NCBI GenBank assembly: GCA_037045455.1
Contig: JBAOIN010000012.1
Location: 434,001 to 498,000, forward strand
Length of the DNA stretch: 64,000 nt
Origin: JADKAV01 sp037045455
GTDB taxonomy: Bacteria > Actinomycetota > Actinomycetes > S36-B12 > UBA10799
Direction: 5' to 3'
The number at the start of each line of letters is the position of its first letter. Position 1 is the first letter of the stretch. Position numbers and translations under genes: made by a program. The notes beneath the pieces were generated by a model, which searched no databases, was not told where the DNA came from, and worked only from the letters and a program-made list of their open reading frames with translations. Positions 8,680 to 17,726 of this stretch are shown in pieces.

Positions 8680-8712
8680 GGGGTGAGCGGCAAGGAGGTT
8701 GACGCTCACCCC
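8680..8712 (+). terminator. Hairpin after purA
   Basis: A perfect 10-bp inverted repeat, GGGGTGAGCG (8680-8689) and CGCTCACCCC (8703-8712), with a 13-nt loop. It lies 28 bp after the purA stop and before the purD promoter. There is no T-run, as is common for actinobacterial terminators. Confidence 0.5.
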
Positions 8713-8780
8713 GGGAAGCAAGCCGCAGCTGCCTGATTTGTGAGCGCGAAGGCTGTAGGCCAGCCTGGCGTGCATCGCAA

Positions 8781-8786
8781 TACGCT
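8781..8786 (+). promoter_or_regulatory. -10 box of purD (leaderless)
   Basis: TACGCT ends six bases before GTG 8793. Confidence 0.5.
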
Positions 8787-8792
8787 GGGACC

Positions 8793-10025
8793 GTGCGCGT
8801 ACTCGTCGTCGGCTCCGGTGCCCGGGAGCATGCCCTGGTCAACTCCTTGCTCGCAGACCCGACCGTGACCGAGGTGGTGGCCGCGCCGGGTAACCCCGGA
8901 ATCGCCAGGCGGGTGCCGCTGGACGTGTCGGACGCACAAGCTGTGGCCGAGCTTGGCCAGCAGTTCGACTTCGTGGTCATCGGTCCCGAGGCGCCGCTGG
9001 TCGCCGGTGCTGTGGATGCGCTGGCCGGCACGCTGGTCTTCGGGCCGACAGCGGCCGCAGCCCAGCTCGAGGGCAGCAAGGACTTCGCCAAGCAGGTCAT
9101 GCAGGCGGCCGGCGTGCCCACGGCGCGACAGCCGCGACCATCACTGACACCCATGCGCTGGCCGGAGCGCGCTCGGACCGCTTCGGACCGCCCTATGTGG
9201 TCAAGGACGACGGCCTGGCCGCGGGCAAGGGCGTCGTCGTGACACAGACGACCGCGACCTCGCGCTTGAGCACGGCGATGCGATCATCGCCCACGGAGGA
9301 CAGGTCGTGATCGAGGAGTTCCTCGACGGCCCTGAGGCGAGCGTGTTCTGCATCTGCGACGGCACAACGCGTGGTCCCGCTGCTGCCCGCACAGGACTTC
9401 AAGCGGGTGGGCGACGGGGACACCGGGCCGAACACCGGCGGCATGGGCGCCTACTGCCCCGCTGCCGTGGGCGCCGGCCGACCTCGTCGGATCGGACGGT
9501 CGGCAGCACGTGGCGCAGCCGACCCTGAACGAGATGGCTCGCAGAGGTACGCCCTATAGCGGCGTGCTCTACGTGGGGCTGGCGCTGACCAGCAAGGGCC
9601 CGAAGGTGGTCGAGTTCAACGCCCGGTTCGGGGACCCCGAGACGCAGGCGGTGCTGGCCCTGCTTGAGACCCCGCTGGGTGGACTGCTCGCCGCCGCCGC
9701 GCGGGGCGAGCTTGCGGCGCATCCACCGCCTGCAATGGCGAGACGGTTCGGCCATCACCGTGGTGCTCGCGGCGCAGGGCTATCCGCAGAAGCCGGTCAC
9801 CGGCGACGTGATTACCGGTGCTGACCAGCCGGGAGTCCTGCACGCCGGAACGGCCGAACGCGACGGGCAGATCGTCTCGGCCGGTGGGCGGGTGCTGAAC
9901 GTCGTGGCCACCGCCGCCACGCTCACCGAAGCGCGCGAGAAGGCCTACAAGACGCTGGCCGGAATCGACCTGCGCGGTAGCCAGTACCGCACCGACATAC
10001 GGCGCTCGGAAGGCCTCGCCGATGA
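8793..10025 (+). CDS. purD: Phosphoribosylamine-glycine ligase, frame broken several times
   Basis: GAR synthetase of purine synthesis: it joins glycine to phosphoribosylamine with ATP. The first 112 residues (MRVLVVGSGAREHAL, PGNPGIA, GPEAPLVAGAVDAL) are in one frame; later family segments occur in other frames: YVVKDDGLAAGKG near 9195, IEEFLDGPEASVF near 9310, VVEFNARFGDPETQAVLALL near 9605 and ITVVLAAQGYP near 9755. At least seven breaks are needed, almost all decoded as single added bases, for example near 9130, 9243, 9367 and 9735. The proposed TGA 10023-10025 overlaps purB ATG 10022. The total length fits a normal protein of about 410 residues. Confidence 0.85.
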
Positions 10026-11439
10026 TCCCCAACGTCCTCGCCAGCCGCTACGCCTCCCCCGCGATGCAGGAGATCTGGTCCGCCGAGCACAAGATCCGCG
10101 CCGAACGCCAGTTGTGGCTGGCAGTCCTGCAGGCCCAGTCCGACCTCGGCGTGGAGGTGCCGCGACGGCGTGATCGCAGGCGTATAGGGCCGTGATCGAC
10201 GCAGGTAGACCTCGAGTCCATCGCCGCCCGGGAGCGCGTGACCCGGCACGACGTGAAGGCCCGCATCGACGAGTTCAGCGCGCTGGCCGGTCACGAGCAC
10301 ATCCACAAGGGCATGACCAGCCGGGACCTGACCGAGAACGTCGAGCAGATGCAGGTGCGGCAGTCTCTGCTGCTGGTGCGGGACAAGACCGTGGCCGTGC
10401 TGGCCCGGCTGGCCGGGCTTGCTGCGCAATACAGCGAGCAGCCGCTCACCGGTCGCTCGCACAACGTCGCCGCGCAGACCACGACGATGGGCAAGCGCTT
10501 CGCCACCGCCGCGGACGAACTGCTGGTCGCGTTCAGCCGGTTACAGCGACCTGATTACGGACTACCCGCTGCGCGGGATCAAAGGGCCGGTGGGCACCGG
10601 CGCAGGACATGCTCGATCTGCTCGGTTCGGCAGGATGCGCTGGCCGACCTGGAACGCCGGGTCGCCGGGCACCTGGGCTTTGAGCGGGTCCTGACCAGCG
10701 TCGGCCAGGTCTACCCGCGGTCGCTGGATCTGGACGTCGTTTCCGCCTTGGTGCAACTCGCCGCCGCGCCGTCCAGCCTGGCCACCACGATCCGGCTGAT
10801 GGCCGGGCACGACCTGGTGACCGAGGGGTTCCAGGAGGGGCAGGTCGGCTCGCAGCGCGATGCCGCACAAGATGAACACCCGGTCTTGCGAGCGGGTGAA
10901 CGGATTCATGGTGATTCTGCGCGGCTACGCAGACGATGGCCGCGGACCTCGCCGGGTCGCAGTGGAACGAGGGCGACGTCTACTGCTCGGTGGTGCGCCG
11001 CGTCATGCTGCCGGATGCATTCTTCGCGTTCGACGGCATGCTCGAGACCCTGCTGACCGTGCTGGACGAGTTCGGGGTGTTCGAGGCCGTCGTGCAGCGG
11101 GAATTGGAGAAGTACCTGCCGTTCCTGGCCACCACGAAGATCCTCATGGCGGCGGTCCGGGCGGGAGTGGGCCGGGAGACTGCGCACGAGGTGATCAAGG
11201 AGAACGCCGTGGCGGCCGCGCTTGACATGCGAGCGGGTTCCGAGCCGAGGTTGCTGGAGCGTCTCGCTGCCGACGACCGGTTGCCCCTGGATGCCGAGCA
11301 GTTACAAGCGCTGATGGCGCAGCCCCTGGAGTTCACCGGCGCGGCCGGTGCGCAGGTGGCTGCGATTGTGGCGCAGGTGCAGTCCATCGTGGCCGAGCAT
11401 CCGGAAGCGGCGACTTACGCGCCGGGGGCGATTCTCTGA
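10022..11439 (+). CDS. purB: Adenylosuccinate lyase, frame broken several times
   Basis: It splits SAICAR and adenylosuccinate, releasing fumarate, in purine synthesis. The N-terminus MIPNVLASRYASPAMQEIWS starts at ATG 10022. HEHIHKGMTSRDLTEN and QPLTGRSHNVAAQTTTMGKR carry the catalytic His regions, and the fumarase/lyase signature SSAMPHKMN is recovered around 10850-10870 only after removing one base. Single-base insertions are inferred near 10156, 10172, 10192, 10545, 10603, 10632, 10855 and 10932. The last 160 residues (from about 10936) are in one frame to the stop at 11437-11439. Overlap with purD suggests coupling. Confidence 0.88.
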
Positions 11440-11702
11440 GCTGAATGCCCGTACTTCTGGCGAGCCGCCTCGCCGCTGGTGCCCAGGTAGGCCCCGATGT
11501 GTGCCCACGACTGCCCCTCCCGCCGGGCGGCGGCCACGGCCTCCACGAGTTCGGCCTCGGCTTGAGCACGGGCCACGACCGCTCGATGGATCGCAGCGAG
11601 GGCCGGGGACGCGCAGCGTTGTGGCTGCATTTGTTCAAACTGACGGGCCAGTTCATCGGCGCTGTTGATGATGTCGCGGACGCTTCTAGGCATCACAGTC
11701 AC
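11415..11702 (-). CDS. Helix-turn-helix protein, probable antitoxin
   Basis: 95 residues. The centre is a charged helical region; the C-terminal SWAHIGAYLGTSGEAARQKYG looks like a helix-turn-helix, so DNA binding is likely. Its start overlaps the stop of the upstream gene by 4 bp (11699-11702), the usual arrangement of a toxin-antitoxin pair with the toxin first. The last codons overlap the 3' end of purB on the other strand by about 25 bp. The antitoxin role is inferred from context. Confidence 0.6.
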   Translation of the reverse strand: MTVMPRSVRDIINSADELARQFEQMQPQRCASPALAAIHRAVVARAQAEAELVEAVAAARREGQSWAHIGAYLGTSGEAARQKYGHSAQRIAPGA

Positions 11703-11935
11703 CTGAGGAATCGCGCGCGGGCAGGGGACATTGCATGGACGATGACGCGGACCCCGTCACTGCTTTCGACAAGACCGACCTCCACCAGCGAGCCATCGTA
11801 CGCCGGGCCAACCAACATGATCAGTCCTTCCTCATCGGGGCCGTGAGCAAGGATTGCGTTGCGATAGGCGTGCCGGATGTTGTCGTCCGACATGCCATGC
11901 CGATGGGCGCTCGCAGCGATCACTGGTTCACGCAC
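11699..11935 (-). CDS. Small toxin-like protein
   Basis: 78 residues from GTG 11935, with GGAG nine bases upstream. The sequence (ASAHRHGMSDDNIRHAYRNAI, MLVGPAYDGSLVEVGLV, VIVHAMSPARARFL) is short, single-domain and resembles BrnT/DUF4258-type toxins, with two strands bearing a diagnostic VIVHAMxARxKFL-like end. It is the first gene of a two-gene unit behind a palindromic operator. Toxicity is inferred, not shown. Confidence 0.55.
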   Translation of the reverse strand: MREPVIAASAHRHGMSDDNIRHAYRNAILAHGPDEEGLIMLVGPAYDGSLVEVGLVESSDGVRVIVHAMSPARARFLR

Positions 11936-11948
11936 TGCCTACGTCTCC

Positions 11949-11985
11949 AAGGTAACTTGCATGAGAATCATCCGCAAGTTACCTT
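11949..11985. promoter_or_regulatory. Palindromic operator of the toxin-antitoxin pair
   Basis: Perfect 12-bp arms AAGGTAACTTGC (11949-11960) and GCAAGTTACCTT (11974-11985) with a 13-nt spacer, immediately upstream of the Shine-Dalgarno sequence of the minus-strand pair. There is a further similar half-site (GGTACTTG) at about 11993-12000. This fits an autoregulatory operator. Confidence 0.65.
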
Positions 11986-12100
11986 GCGGCAGGGTACTTG
12001 TCCCCTGCCACTAGAGCACGGGTCGCCGATCTCCGGGTCTGATGTCCACAGCCGGCGGCACGACGCTGCGCACACCTTTCCGGGGGCGCTGGACCGCCGT

Positions 12101-12760
12101 CTATCGCTGACCGCTGTGCTCAGCCCTCACATCTGCGCGATCGTCCAACGGCGGCGGACCGAGCCGCCACCACATCACCGCCGTCACCGTGCACACCCAC
12201 GCGCACGCGTACAACCATCCGGCCAGCACATCGCTGGGCCAGTGCACCCCGAACGCCACGCGGCTCGGGCCCATCAGCACGCCGATCGCGATCAGCACGA
12301 TCCCCGGCCACCGTTGCTGCAACAGCACCAGCGCGAGGATCCCGAACACCACGTATCCGTAGATGCCGGCCATGCTGTGGCCGCTCGGGAAACTGGGGGA
12401 GCTCAGCTCGTGCAGGGGGTTGTCCCACACTGGGCGCTGCCGGTCGATGAGCCGTTTCATCGTCTGCGAGATCACGATGCCGCCCAATCCGCACGCGGCG
12501 ACCCACATTGCGAACCAGCGATGCCGGCGCCACAAGCCCACCACGACGAGAAACGTGAGCGGGAACAGCACGTAGGCCGAGCCGAGCGCCGCGAAGACCC
12601 TGGCCAGCCACGCCAACCACAGGTTCTCGACCGCGAAGGAATGCAGCGCATCGGCAAGCCACTGGTCCACCGGCGGCACCCCAACCCGCACGACCACCAC
12701 CGTCAGCAACGCAGCCGCGAGCCACAAGACGACAGCGGCGGCGACGAGGCGGCGGGTCAC
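12101..12760 (-). CDS. PAP2-family membrane phosphatase
   Basis: About 219 residues with six hydrophobic segments. The three phosphatase motifs are complete: KRLIDRQRP, SFPSGHSM, and SRVAFGVHWPSD with the catalytic His. The family removes phosphate from lipid phosphates such as undecaprenyl pyrophosphate or phosphatidic acid at the outer face of the membrane. GTG 12760 is preferred, since upstream ATG 12814 would overlap the purC start. Confidence 0.9.
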   Translation of the reverse strand: MTRRLVAAAVVLWLAAALLTVVVVRVGVPPVDQWLADALHSFAVENLWLAWLARVFAALGSAYVLFPLTFLVVVGLWRRHRWFAMWVAACGLGGIVISQTMKRLIDRQRPVWDNPLHELSSPSFPSGHSMAGIYGYVVFGILALVLLQQRWPGIVLIAIGVLMGPSRVAFGVHWPSDVLAGWLYACAWVCTVTAVMWWRLGPPPLDDRADVRAEHSGQR

Positions 12761-12791
12761 GTCGCCCAGTCTGCCGCTCCTGCTGATTCGG

Positions 12792-12797
12792 TAGCGT
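12792..12797 (+). promoter_or_regulatory. -10 box of purC (leaderless)
   Basis: TAGCGT ends six bases before GTG 12804. Confidence 0.5.
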
Positions 12798-12803
12798 GAA
12801 GCC

Positions 12804-13667
12804 GTGACCGCCACCCCGTCTGCGATTCCCGGCTACACCCACGTGTACTCCGGCAAGGTCCGCGACCTGTACGCCGACGACGGCCGGCTGCTGTTCGTGG
12901 CGTCGGATCGGATCAGCGCCTACGACCACATCCTGCCCACGCCCATCCCGGACAAGGGCCGGATCCTGACGCAGATGTCGCTGTGGTGGTTCGATCAACT
13001 CGACGTACCGAACCACGTCATCTCCACCGACGTGCCGGCGCAAGTGGCCGGTCGCGCGGTCATCTGCGAGCGCCTGGAGATGCTGCCGGTGGAATGCGTG
13101 GTGCGCGGTTACCTGGCCGGCTCGGGCTGGAGCGACTATCAAGCCACCGGTGAGGTCTGCGGGATCCCGCTACCTGAAGGTCTCGAGGAATCGGCACAAC
13201 TGCCCGATCCTGTGTTCACGCCGGCCACGAAGGCAGCCATCGGGGACCACGACGAGAACATCGACTTCGAGCACGTGGTGAAGCTCATCGGCGCGGACCG
13301 TGCCGTCGAAGCGCGGGACCTGTCCCTGGCGATCTACCAGCAGGCGCACGCCACCGCTGTGAAACGGGGCATCATCCTGGCCGACACGAAGTTCGAGTTC
13401 GGCCTGCGCACTGACGGCACGCTGGTGCTGGCCGATGAGGTCCTCACACCCGACTCGTCCCGCTTCTGGGATGCCGCCAACTGGCAGGTGGGCAGCGCGC
13501 CGCCGAGCTACGACAAGCAGTACGTGCGGGACTGGCTGCGCCTGGAATCGGGCTGGGATCCGAAGGGCGACCAACCGCCACCGTCGCTGCCGGACGAGGT
13601 CGTTGCCCGCACCCGCGCCAAGTACGTGCAGGCCTACGAGAGGCTCACTGGCAGGGAGTTCGCATGA
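12804..13667 (+). CDS. purC: Phosphoribosylaminoimidazole-succinocarboxamide synthase
   Basis: 287 residues, intact. SAICAR synthetase joins aspartate to CAIR with ATP. Family features: YSGKVRDLY near the N-terminus, ASDRISAYDHILPTPIPDKG, VECVVRGYLAGSGWSDY, and LADTKFEFGL, LADEVLTPDSSRFWD near residues 190-220. Its stop TGA 13665-13667 overlaps the galE ATG at 13664. Confidence 0.96.
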   Translation: MTATPSAIPGYTHVYSGKVRDLYADDGRLLFVASDRISAYDHILPTPIPDKGRILTQMSLWWFDQLDVPNHVISTDVPAQVAGRAVICERLEMLPVECVVRGYLAGSGWSDYQATGEVCGIPLPEGLEESAQLPDPVFTPATKAAIGDHDENIDFEHVVKLIGADRAVEARDLSLAIYQQAHATAVKRGIILADTKFEFGLRTDGTLVLADEVLTPDSSRFWDAANWQVGSAPPSYDKQYVRDWLRLESGWDPKGDQPPPSLPDEVVARTRAKYVQAYERLTGREFA

Positions 13668-14620
13668 CCACCTGGTTGCTCACTGGAGGGGCCGGCTACA
13701 TCGGGTCGCACGTCCTGCGTTCGCTGCAGGCCAGCGGCCGGGACGTGGTCGTGCTCGACGACCTGTCGTCCGGATCGGCCCAGCGGGTGCCAGACGGCGT
13801 GCCGCTGATCGAAGCCAATGTCGGAGATGCTGCTGCGGTGCAGGCTGTCCTGCGTGACCACGACATCACCGGGGTCGTGCACCTTGCTGCCAAGAAGGCC
13901 GTGGGCGAGTCCGTGGAGCGCCCCGAGTACTACTACCGCGAGAACGTGGACGGCATGCTCACGCTGCTGGAGGCGATGGCGGCAGTCGGCACGCGCTGCT
14001 TCGTGTACTCGTCGTCGGCCGCGGTCTACGGCACGCCCAGCACGGAACTGGTGGCCGAGGATGCCGTTCTGGTTCCGGAATCGCCGTACGGCCAGACGAA
14101 GGTGATCGGCGAGTGGATGACAGCCAATGCCGCCGTCAACCGGGACCTCTCCTGGATCTCGCTGCGGTACTTCAACGTGGCCGGAGCCGCCAGCCCCGAT
14201 CTCGGTGACACTAGCGTCGCCAACCTGATCCCCATGGTCTTACGGGCGCTCAGCAACGGCCAGCGGCCACAGGTGTTCGGCGACGACTACCCGACCCCGG
14301 ACGGCTCCTGCATTCGTGACTACATCCACGTCGGGGACCTGGCGGACGCACATGTGGTCGCCGCCGCCCGGTGCGAGGGCGAGACGATCGGCACCGCCTA
14401 CAACGTCGGCCGCGGGCAGGGGGTTTCCGTGTTCGAAGTCATGGACATGGTGTCCGAAGTGATCGGGCGGGACGTGGCTGCCGAAGTCGCCCCTCGCCGT
14501 CCCGGCGACCCCGCGCAGTTGGTCGCGCTGGCCGACAAGATCCGCAGTGATCTCGGCTGGACTGCGAGCCTGGATCTGCGGCAGATGGTCAGCAGCGCCT
14601 GGGAGGCGTGGAAGGCCTAG
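13664..14620 (+). CDS. galE: UDP-glucose 4-epimerase
   Basis: 318 residues. An extended SDR with NAD motif TGGAGYIGSH, a VVHLAAKKAVGESVERP segment, the SSSAAVYG Ser site and the SPYGQTK YxxxK catalytic pair near residue 145. It interconverts UDP-glucose and UDP-galactose for cell-wall sugars. Translational coupling to purC (ATGA overlap) is unusual in content but clear in sequence. Other UDP-sugar epimerases cannot be excluded. Confidence 0.9.
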   Translation: MTTWLLTGGAGYIGSHVLRSLQASGRDVVVLDDLSSGSAQRVPDGVPLIEANVGDAAAVQAVLRDHDITGVVHLAAKKAVGESVERPEYYYRENVDGMLTLLEAMAAVGTRCFVYSSSAAVYGTPSTELVAEDAVLVPESPYGQTKVIGEWMTANAAVNRDLSWISLRYFNVAGAASPDLGDTSVANLIPMVLRALSNGQRPQVFGDDYPTPDGSCIRDYIHVGDLADAHVVAAARCEGETIGTAYNVGRGQGVSVFEVMDMVSEVIGRDVAAEVAPRRPGDPAQLVALADKIRSDLGWTASLDLRQMVSSAWEAWKA

Positions 14621-14627
14621 GGGAAGT

Positions 14628-15018
14628 ATGAAGCGAATGCTGCTCGTAGTGGTCGTCCTTCTGGCCGCTTGCGGCAGTGAGGACGCACCCGCGCCCAGTC
14701 CGTCCGGACCGATCCTCGCGGTGCGAACCGAGCCTGACGATCGTCCTAGCGCCCTGATCCCGGCGCACGGTCGAACTGATCGTGAGTAATCACAACTGCT
14801 TTGCGCTGGACAAGCCCAGCACGGTCATCCTGGCTCCCTACGGTTCCGCTGTCACCGGTGACGGAGGTGGCATCGTGCTCAAGGGTCGGGAGTTCCGGGT
14901 CGGTCAGCCTCTGGACGGCGTCTCCGCATCCGTGGTCCCGCTGCGGCGAGTGCTCGACCTGGCACCGCAACTCGCCGATTGCGAAGCCGACAAGGTCGCT
15001 GTCCTGACCACGATCTAA
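14628..15018 (+). CDS. Small secreted lipoprotein, frame broken once
   Basis: The N-terminus MKRMLLVVVVLLAACGSED is a signal peptide with lipobox LAAC, so the protein is probably lipid-anchored after cleavage before Cys 15. The frame shifts between 14758 and about 14775, where one base seems added, and continues as VELIVSNHNCFALDKPS to TAA 15016-15018. The mature part, about 110 residues, looks beta-rich. No known domain recognised. It follows galE by 7 bp. Confidence 0.6.
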
Positions 15019-15034
15019 CTGCCACCCGCCGCCG

Positions 15035-15040
15035 TAGACT
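15035..15040 (+). promoter_or_regulatory. -10 box of the DUF2252 gene (leaderless)
   Basis: TAGACT ends six bases before ATG 15047. Confidence 0.5.
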
Positions 15041-15046
15041 CGGAGC

Positions 15047-16390
15047 ATGTGGCAGGCGCTGAAGACGGCGGGTTCGCTCGACGAGCGCATTCAGCGGGGG
15101 CTGGATGCCCGCACCCGCGTGCCACACGACGCCCACACCGACCTCTATCGCTCGCAGGTCCGTCCCGATCCGTTGCACCTGGTGCTGGACCAGGAGCAGG
15201 ACCGCCTGCAATCCCTGATCCCGCTGCGCCAGTCCCGAATGGCAGCCGACGCCCACGCGTACTTCCGCGGCAGCGGGGTCGTCATGGCCGCGGACCTCGC
15301 GGTCACGCCGGTCTCCGAGATTCATGTGCAGGCCTGCGGGAATGTCGACGCGTTCAGCTTCGGGTACTTCCGGCCTCCTCACGGCGACCCGGTGTTCGAG
15401 GTCGGCAGCCTCGAGGAGACGTTGCGTGCGCCCTGGGAGTGGGACGTCAAGCGCATGGCCGCAGGGCTGGCGATCGCGGCACGCGCCGACGGTGCCTCAG
15501 CCAAGGATCAACGGGCAGTCGCGCGCGCGGCCGTCGAAGGCTACCGGCGCGGAATGGCCTGGGCGGCGGATCAGGACCGGCTGAACCTGTGGTTCGCGGG
15601 CATCCCGGAGGCGGAAATCGCGCGGGCGATGGACAAGACCGCCAAGCGCCAGCGCGATCGCGCGTTCACCGACGAATCGGTGCTCTACTCCGCGTTGTGC
15701 GACGACGACGCCGCGCTGAATCTGCAAGGTCCGGTGCAGCCCTTGACCGAGTGGCTGTCCGACGACGATGCCGGCACCGTCCACGACGGCATGATCGCCA
15801 TCATGAGCGGATATGCCACCTCCGTGAGCCCGGAGGTGCAGCAGATGCTCACCGAGTACCGGATCGTCGACATCGCGATGCTGGTGCGCGGCGTGGCCGA
15901 CCTCGGATTGCGCTGTTTCATCGTTCTGCTGCAGGGTGCCCGCCTGCACGAGTTGGTTGCCTTGCAGGTCAAGGAGGCCAGGCAGTCTGTGCTGCAGCCC
16001 TACGTGCTTCCGGAGTACCGCCACCGCGGCAACCAGGCTCGCCGCATCACTTTGGGGCAGGGGCTGATCCAGTTCGAGCCGGATCCGCTGCTCGGGTTCA
16101 GTCGCTGGCAAAACCGCGACTACTACGTGAGCCAGTTGCGCCCGGTGGTCTCGTCCTATCCCCGGGTGGAGGCTGTCGCCCTGCCCCGCTTCGCGCGGCT
16201 GTGCGGTGTCACGCTGGCCCGCGCTCACGCGTCGACCGGGGACCGGATCGCGATCGACGCCTACCTGGGCGACTCCGACTCCTTCGTCAAGGCGGTATCG
16301 CGCTACGCCGTGCGCTACGCGGATGTGGTCGAGGCCGATTACGCCACCTTCGCGAAGTTCGTGGCCGACTCGCAGGTGTCCGGGGAGTGA
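15047..16390 (+). CDS. DUF2252-family protein with altered kinase-like motifs
   Basis: 447 resid­ues, intact. The layout follows DUF2252: SRMAADAHAYFRGSG (about 63-77), then a CGxxDAFSFG block (97-106), FEVGSLEET (117-125) and APWEWDVKRMAAG (128-140). In usual members these blocks read GDAHxxNFG and FDxNDFDET, which resemble the catalytic and metal sites of aminoglycoside-kinase-like folds. Here the Asp, His and Asn of the first and the acidic residues of the second are replaced (GNVD...S; EVGSLE). It may be a pseudoenzyme or have changed chemistry. Function of the family is unknown. Confidence 0.8.
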   Translation: MWQALKTAGSLDERIQRGLDARTRVPHDAHTDLYRSQVRPDPLHLVLDQEQDRLQSLIPLRQSRMAADAHAYFRGSGVVMAADLAVTPVSEIHVQACGNVDAFSFGYFRPPHGDPVFEVGSLEETLRAPWEWDVKRMAAGLAIAARADGASAKDQRAVARAAVEGYRRGMAWAADQDRLNLWFAGIPEAEIARAMDKTAKRQRDRAFTDESVLYSALCDDDAALNLQGPVQPLTEWLSDDDAGTVHDGMIAIMSGYATSVSPEVQQMLTEYRIVDIAMLVRGVADLGLRCFIVLLQGARLHELVALQVKEARQSVLQPYVLPEYRHRGNQARRITLGQGLIQFEPDPLLGFSRWQNRDYYVSQLRPVVSSYPRVEAVALPRFARLCGVTLARAHASTGDRIAIDAYLGDSDSFVKAVSRYAVRYADVVEADYATFAKFVADSQVSGE

Positions 16391-16449
16391 TCATCCGTGC
16401 GGTCCCCGAGCACTGCGCACGGGTCGTGGGGCCGCGCACCATCCCCGGC

Positions 16450-16455
16450 TAAGGT
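16450..16455 (+). promoter_or_regulatory. -10 box of purS (leaderless)
   Basis: TAAGGT ends six bases before GTG 16462. Confidence 0.5.
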
Positions 16456-16461
16456 TGTGCC

Positions 16462-16701
16462 GTGGCCCGGATCATCGTAGACGTCATGCCCAAAGCCGAA
16501 CTGCTCGACCCGCAAGGGCAGGCCGTGCACGCGGCCCTGGGGCGGATGGGCGTGACTGTCGACTCGGTCCGGCAGGGCAAGCGTTTCGAGATCGACGTCG
16601 AGGGCCAGGTCACGCAGGACCGGCTGGCTGAACTCGAGCACATCGCGGAAACGCTGCTGTCCAACCCGGTGATCGAGGACTACGCCCTGCGCGTGGAGTG
16701 A
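16462..16701 (+). CDS. purS: Phosphoribosylformylglycinamidine synthase, PurS subunit
   Basis: 79 residues, typical for PurS, the small structural subunit that links PurQ and PurL in FGAM synthetase. MARIIVDVMPKAELLDPQGQAV and SVRQGKRFEIDVEG are characteristic. In most genomes purS sits directly before purQ; here 2 kb with three unrelated genes separate them. The frame is intact. Confidence 0.93.
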   Translation: MARIIVDVMPKAELLDPQGQAVHAALGRMGVTVDSVRQGKRFEIDVEGQVTQDRLAELEHIAETLLSNPVIEDYALRVE

Positions 16702-16779
16702 TCAACCCCACGTTTCGCCGGCTTCGCGCCGCGGGGATACCTCAGGTGCCCCGACTCGCGAGGGGGGAGCCGGGACGTG

Positions 16780-16813
16780 GTGCGGACGCTGGGTGCAGAC
16801 CTCGCGTCCGCAC
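16780..16813. terminator. Hairpin between convergent purS and nitroreductase genes
   Basis: Perfect 10-bp arms GTGCGGACGC (16780-16789) and GCGTCCGCAC (16804-16813) with a 14-nt loop, just beyond both gene ends. Confidence 0.5.
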
Positions 16814-16815
16814 TG

Positions 16816-17287
16816 TCATGCCGGGGTAAGGACGAAGACCTTGATCTCCCGGCCCGCCCGGCCGCGGTAGGCGTTGTAGGCCGGCCAGACCTCGTACATC
16901 AGCTGCCAGATTGCCTCGCGCTCCTGCGCGTCGGTGACCATCCGCGCACTCATCTCACGCGCGTGCCCATCGACCTCGAACGTGCACTGCGGGTTCGCCT
17001 CCAGGTTCAGCGCCCAGGCCGGGTGATGCTTCTGCCCGAAAGTTGCTGCCGATCAGCACGAGCTCGTCCGGAGCCCGCGTGCCATAGAGCAATGTGACCG
17101 TGCGCTTCTGCCCGCTCTTGCGGCCGGTGGTCGTCAGTAGGCATTGCGGCAGCCCGTAATTCCCGAGTAGCCCGAACTTGCCGCCGGTGCGCTTCACGAC
17201 TTTGGCGTCCAGCGGCGCCAGTTTCGCCGCGGTGTATGCGAACCACTTCTGATGTCCGAGCCAGCGCATGACGTCGCGGTATGCCAT
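16816..17287 (-). CDS. F420-dependent nitroreductase (Ddn) family protein, frame broken once
   Basis: About 155 residues from ATG 17287 (MAYRDVMRWLGHQKWF). TTTGRKSGQKRTVTLLYG and LIGSNFGQKHHPAWALNLEANPQC match the deazaflavin F420-binding family that includes Ddn. One extra base near 17040 shifts the frame inside the SNFGQK segment; after its removal the C-terminus (YNAYRGRAGREIKVFVLTPA) reads to TGA 16816-16818. The start is supported by TAGTTT seven bases upstream. It reduces an unknown substrate with F420H2 (inferred). Confidence 0.8.
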
Positions 17288-17294
17288 GTGGCTC

Positions 17295-17300
17295 AAACTA
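17295..17300 (-). promoter_or_regulatory. -10 box of the nitroreductase gene (leaderless)
   Basis: TAGTTT on the minus strand, seven bases before ATG 17287. It sits at the 5' end of the divergent acetyltransferase gene. Confidence 0.5.
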
Positions 17301-17306
17301 CTTGGT

Positions 17307-17726
17307 GTGATCGAGATCCGGCAGGTGACCTACGACGAGGTGCGACTGGTGCAGCAGGCCGTGCTGCGCCCCGACGGTCCGCTCCCCGCCGACACCCCGA
17401 TGCCCGACGACTGGGTGCACGTTGCTGCTGTTCTCGATGGCAGCGTGGTCGGCGCCTGTTCGACCGGCCCGCGACCGTGGCCGCATCCCGAACTGGCTGA
17501 TCTGCCCCAACCTCAGTGGCAGTTGCGCGCCATGGCGGTTCTGCCGCAACACCGGGGCGGAGTCGGGGCGAGACTGCTGGCCGCGATCGTGGCCCTCGCG
17601 CCCGGCAGCCTGTGGGCGGAGGCCCGCATCGCCGCGCTCCCCCTGTATGTGCGGGGTGGGTGGCAGGTTGTCGGCGAAGAGTGGGACAAACCGGGGATCG
17701 GACCGCATCGCTGGATCGTGCGCTGA
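17307..17726 (+). CDS. GNAT-family N-acetyltransferase
   Basis: About 139 residues from GTG 17307 (VIEIRQVTYDEVRLVQQAV). The acetyl-CoA-binding loop is seen in QLRAMAVLPQHRGGVGARLL, followed by LYVRGGWQVVGEEW near the end, the typical C-terminal GNAT region. The substrate is unknown. Only 19 bp lie between its start and that of the divergent nitroreductase. Confidence 0.8.
   Translation: MIEIRQVTYDEVRLVQQAVLRPDGPLPADTPMPDDWVHVAAVLDGSVVGACSTGPRPWPHPELADLPQPQWQLRAMAVLPQHRGGVGARLLAAIVALAPGSLWAEARIAALPLYVRGGWQVVGEEWDKPGIGPHRWIVR

Noticed and set aside
12120..13142. A 340-codon minus ORF covering PAP2 and purC
   Set aside because: Its second half reads purC backwards; the PAP2 motifs lie in another frame.
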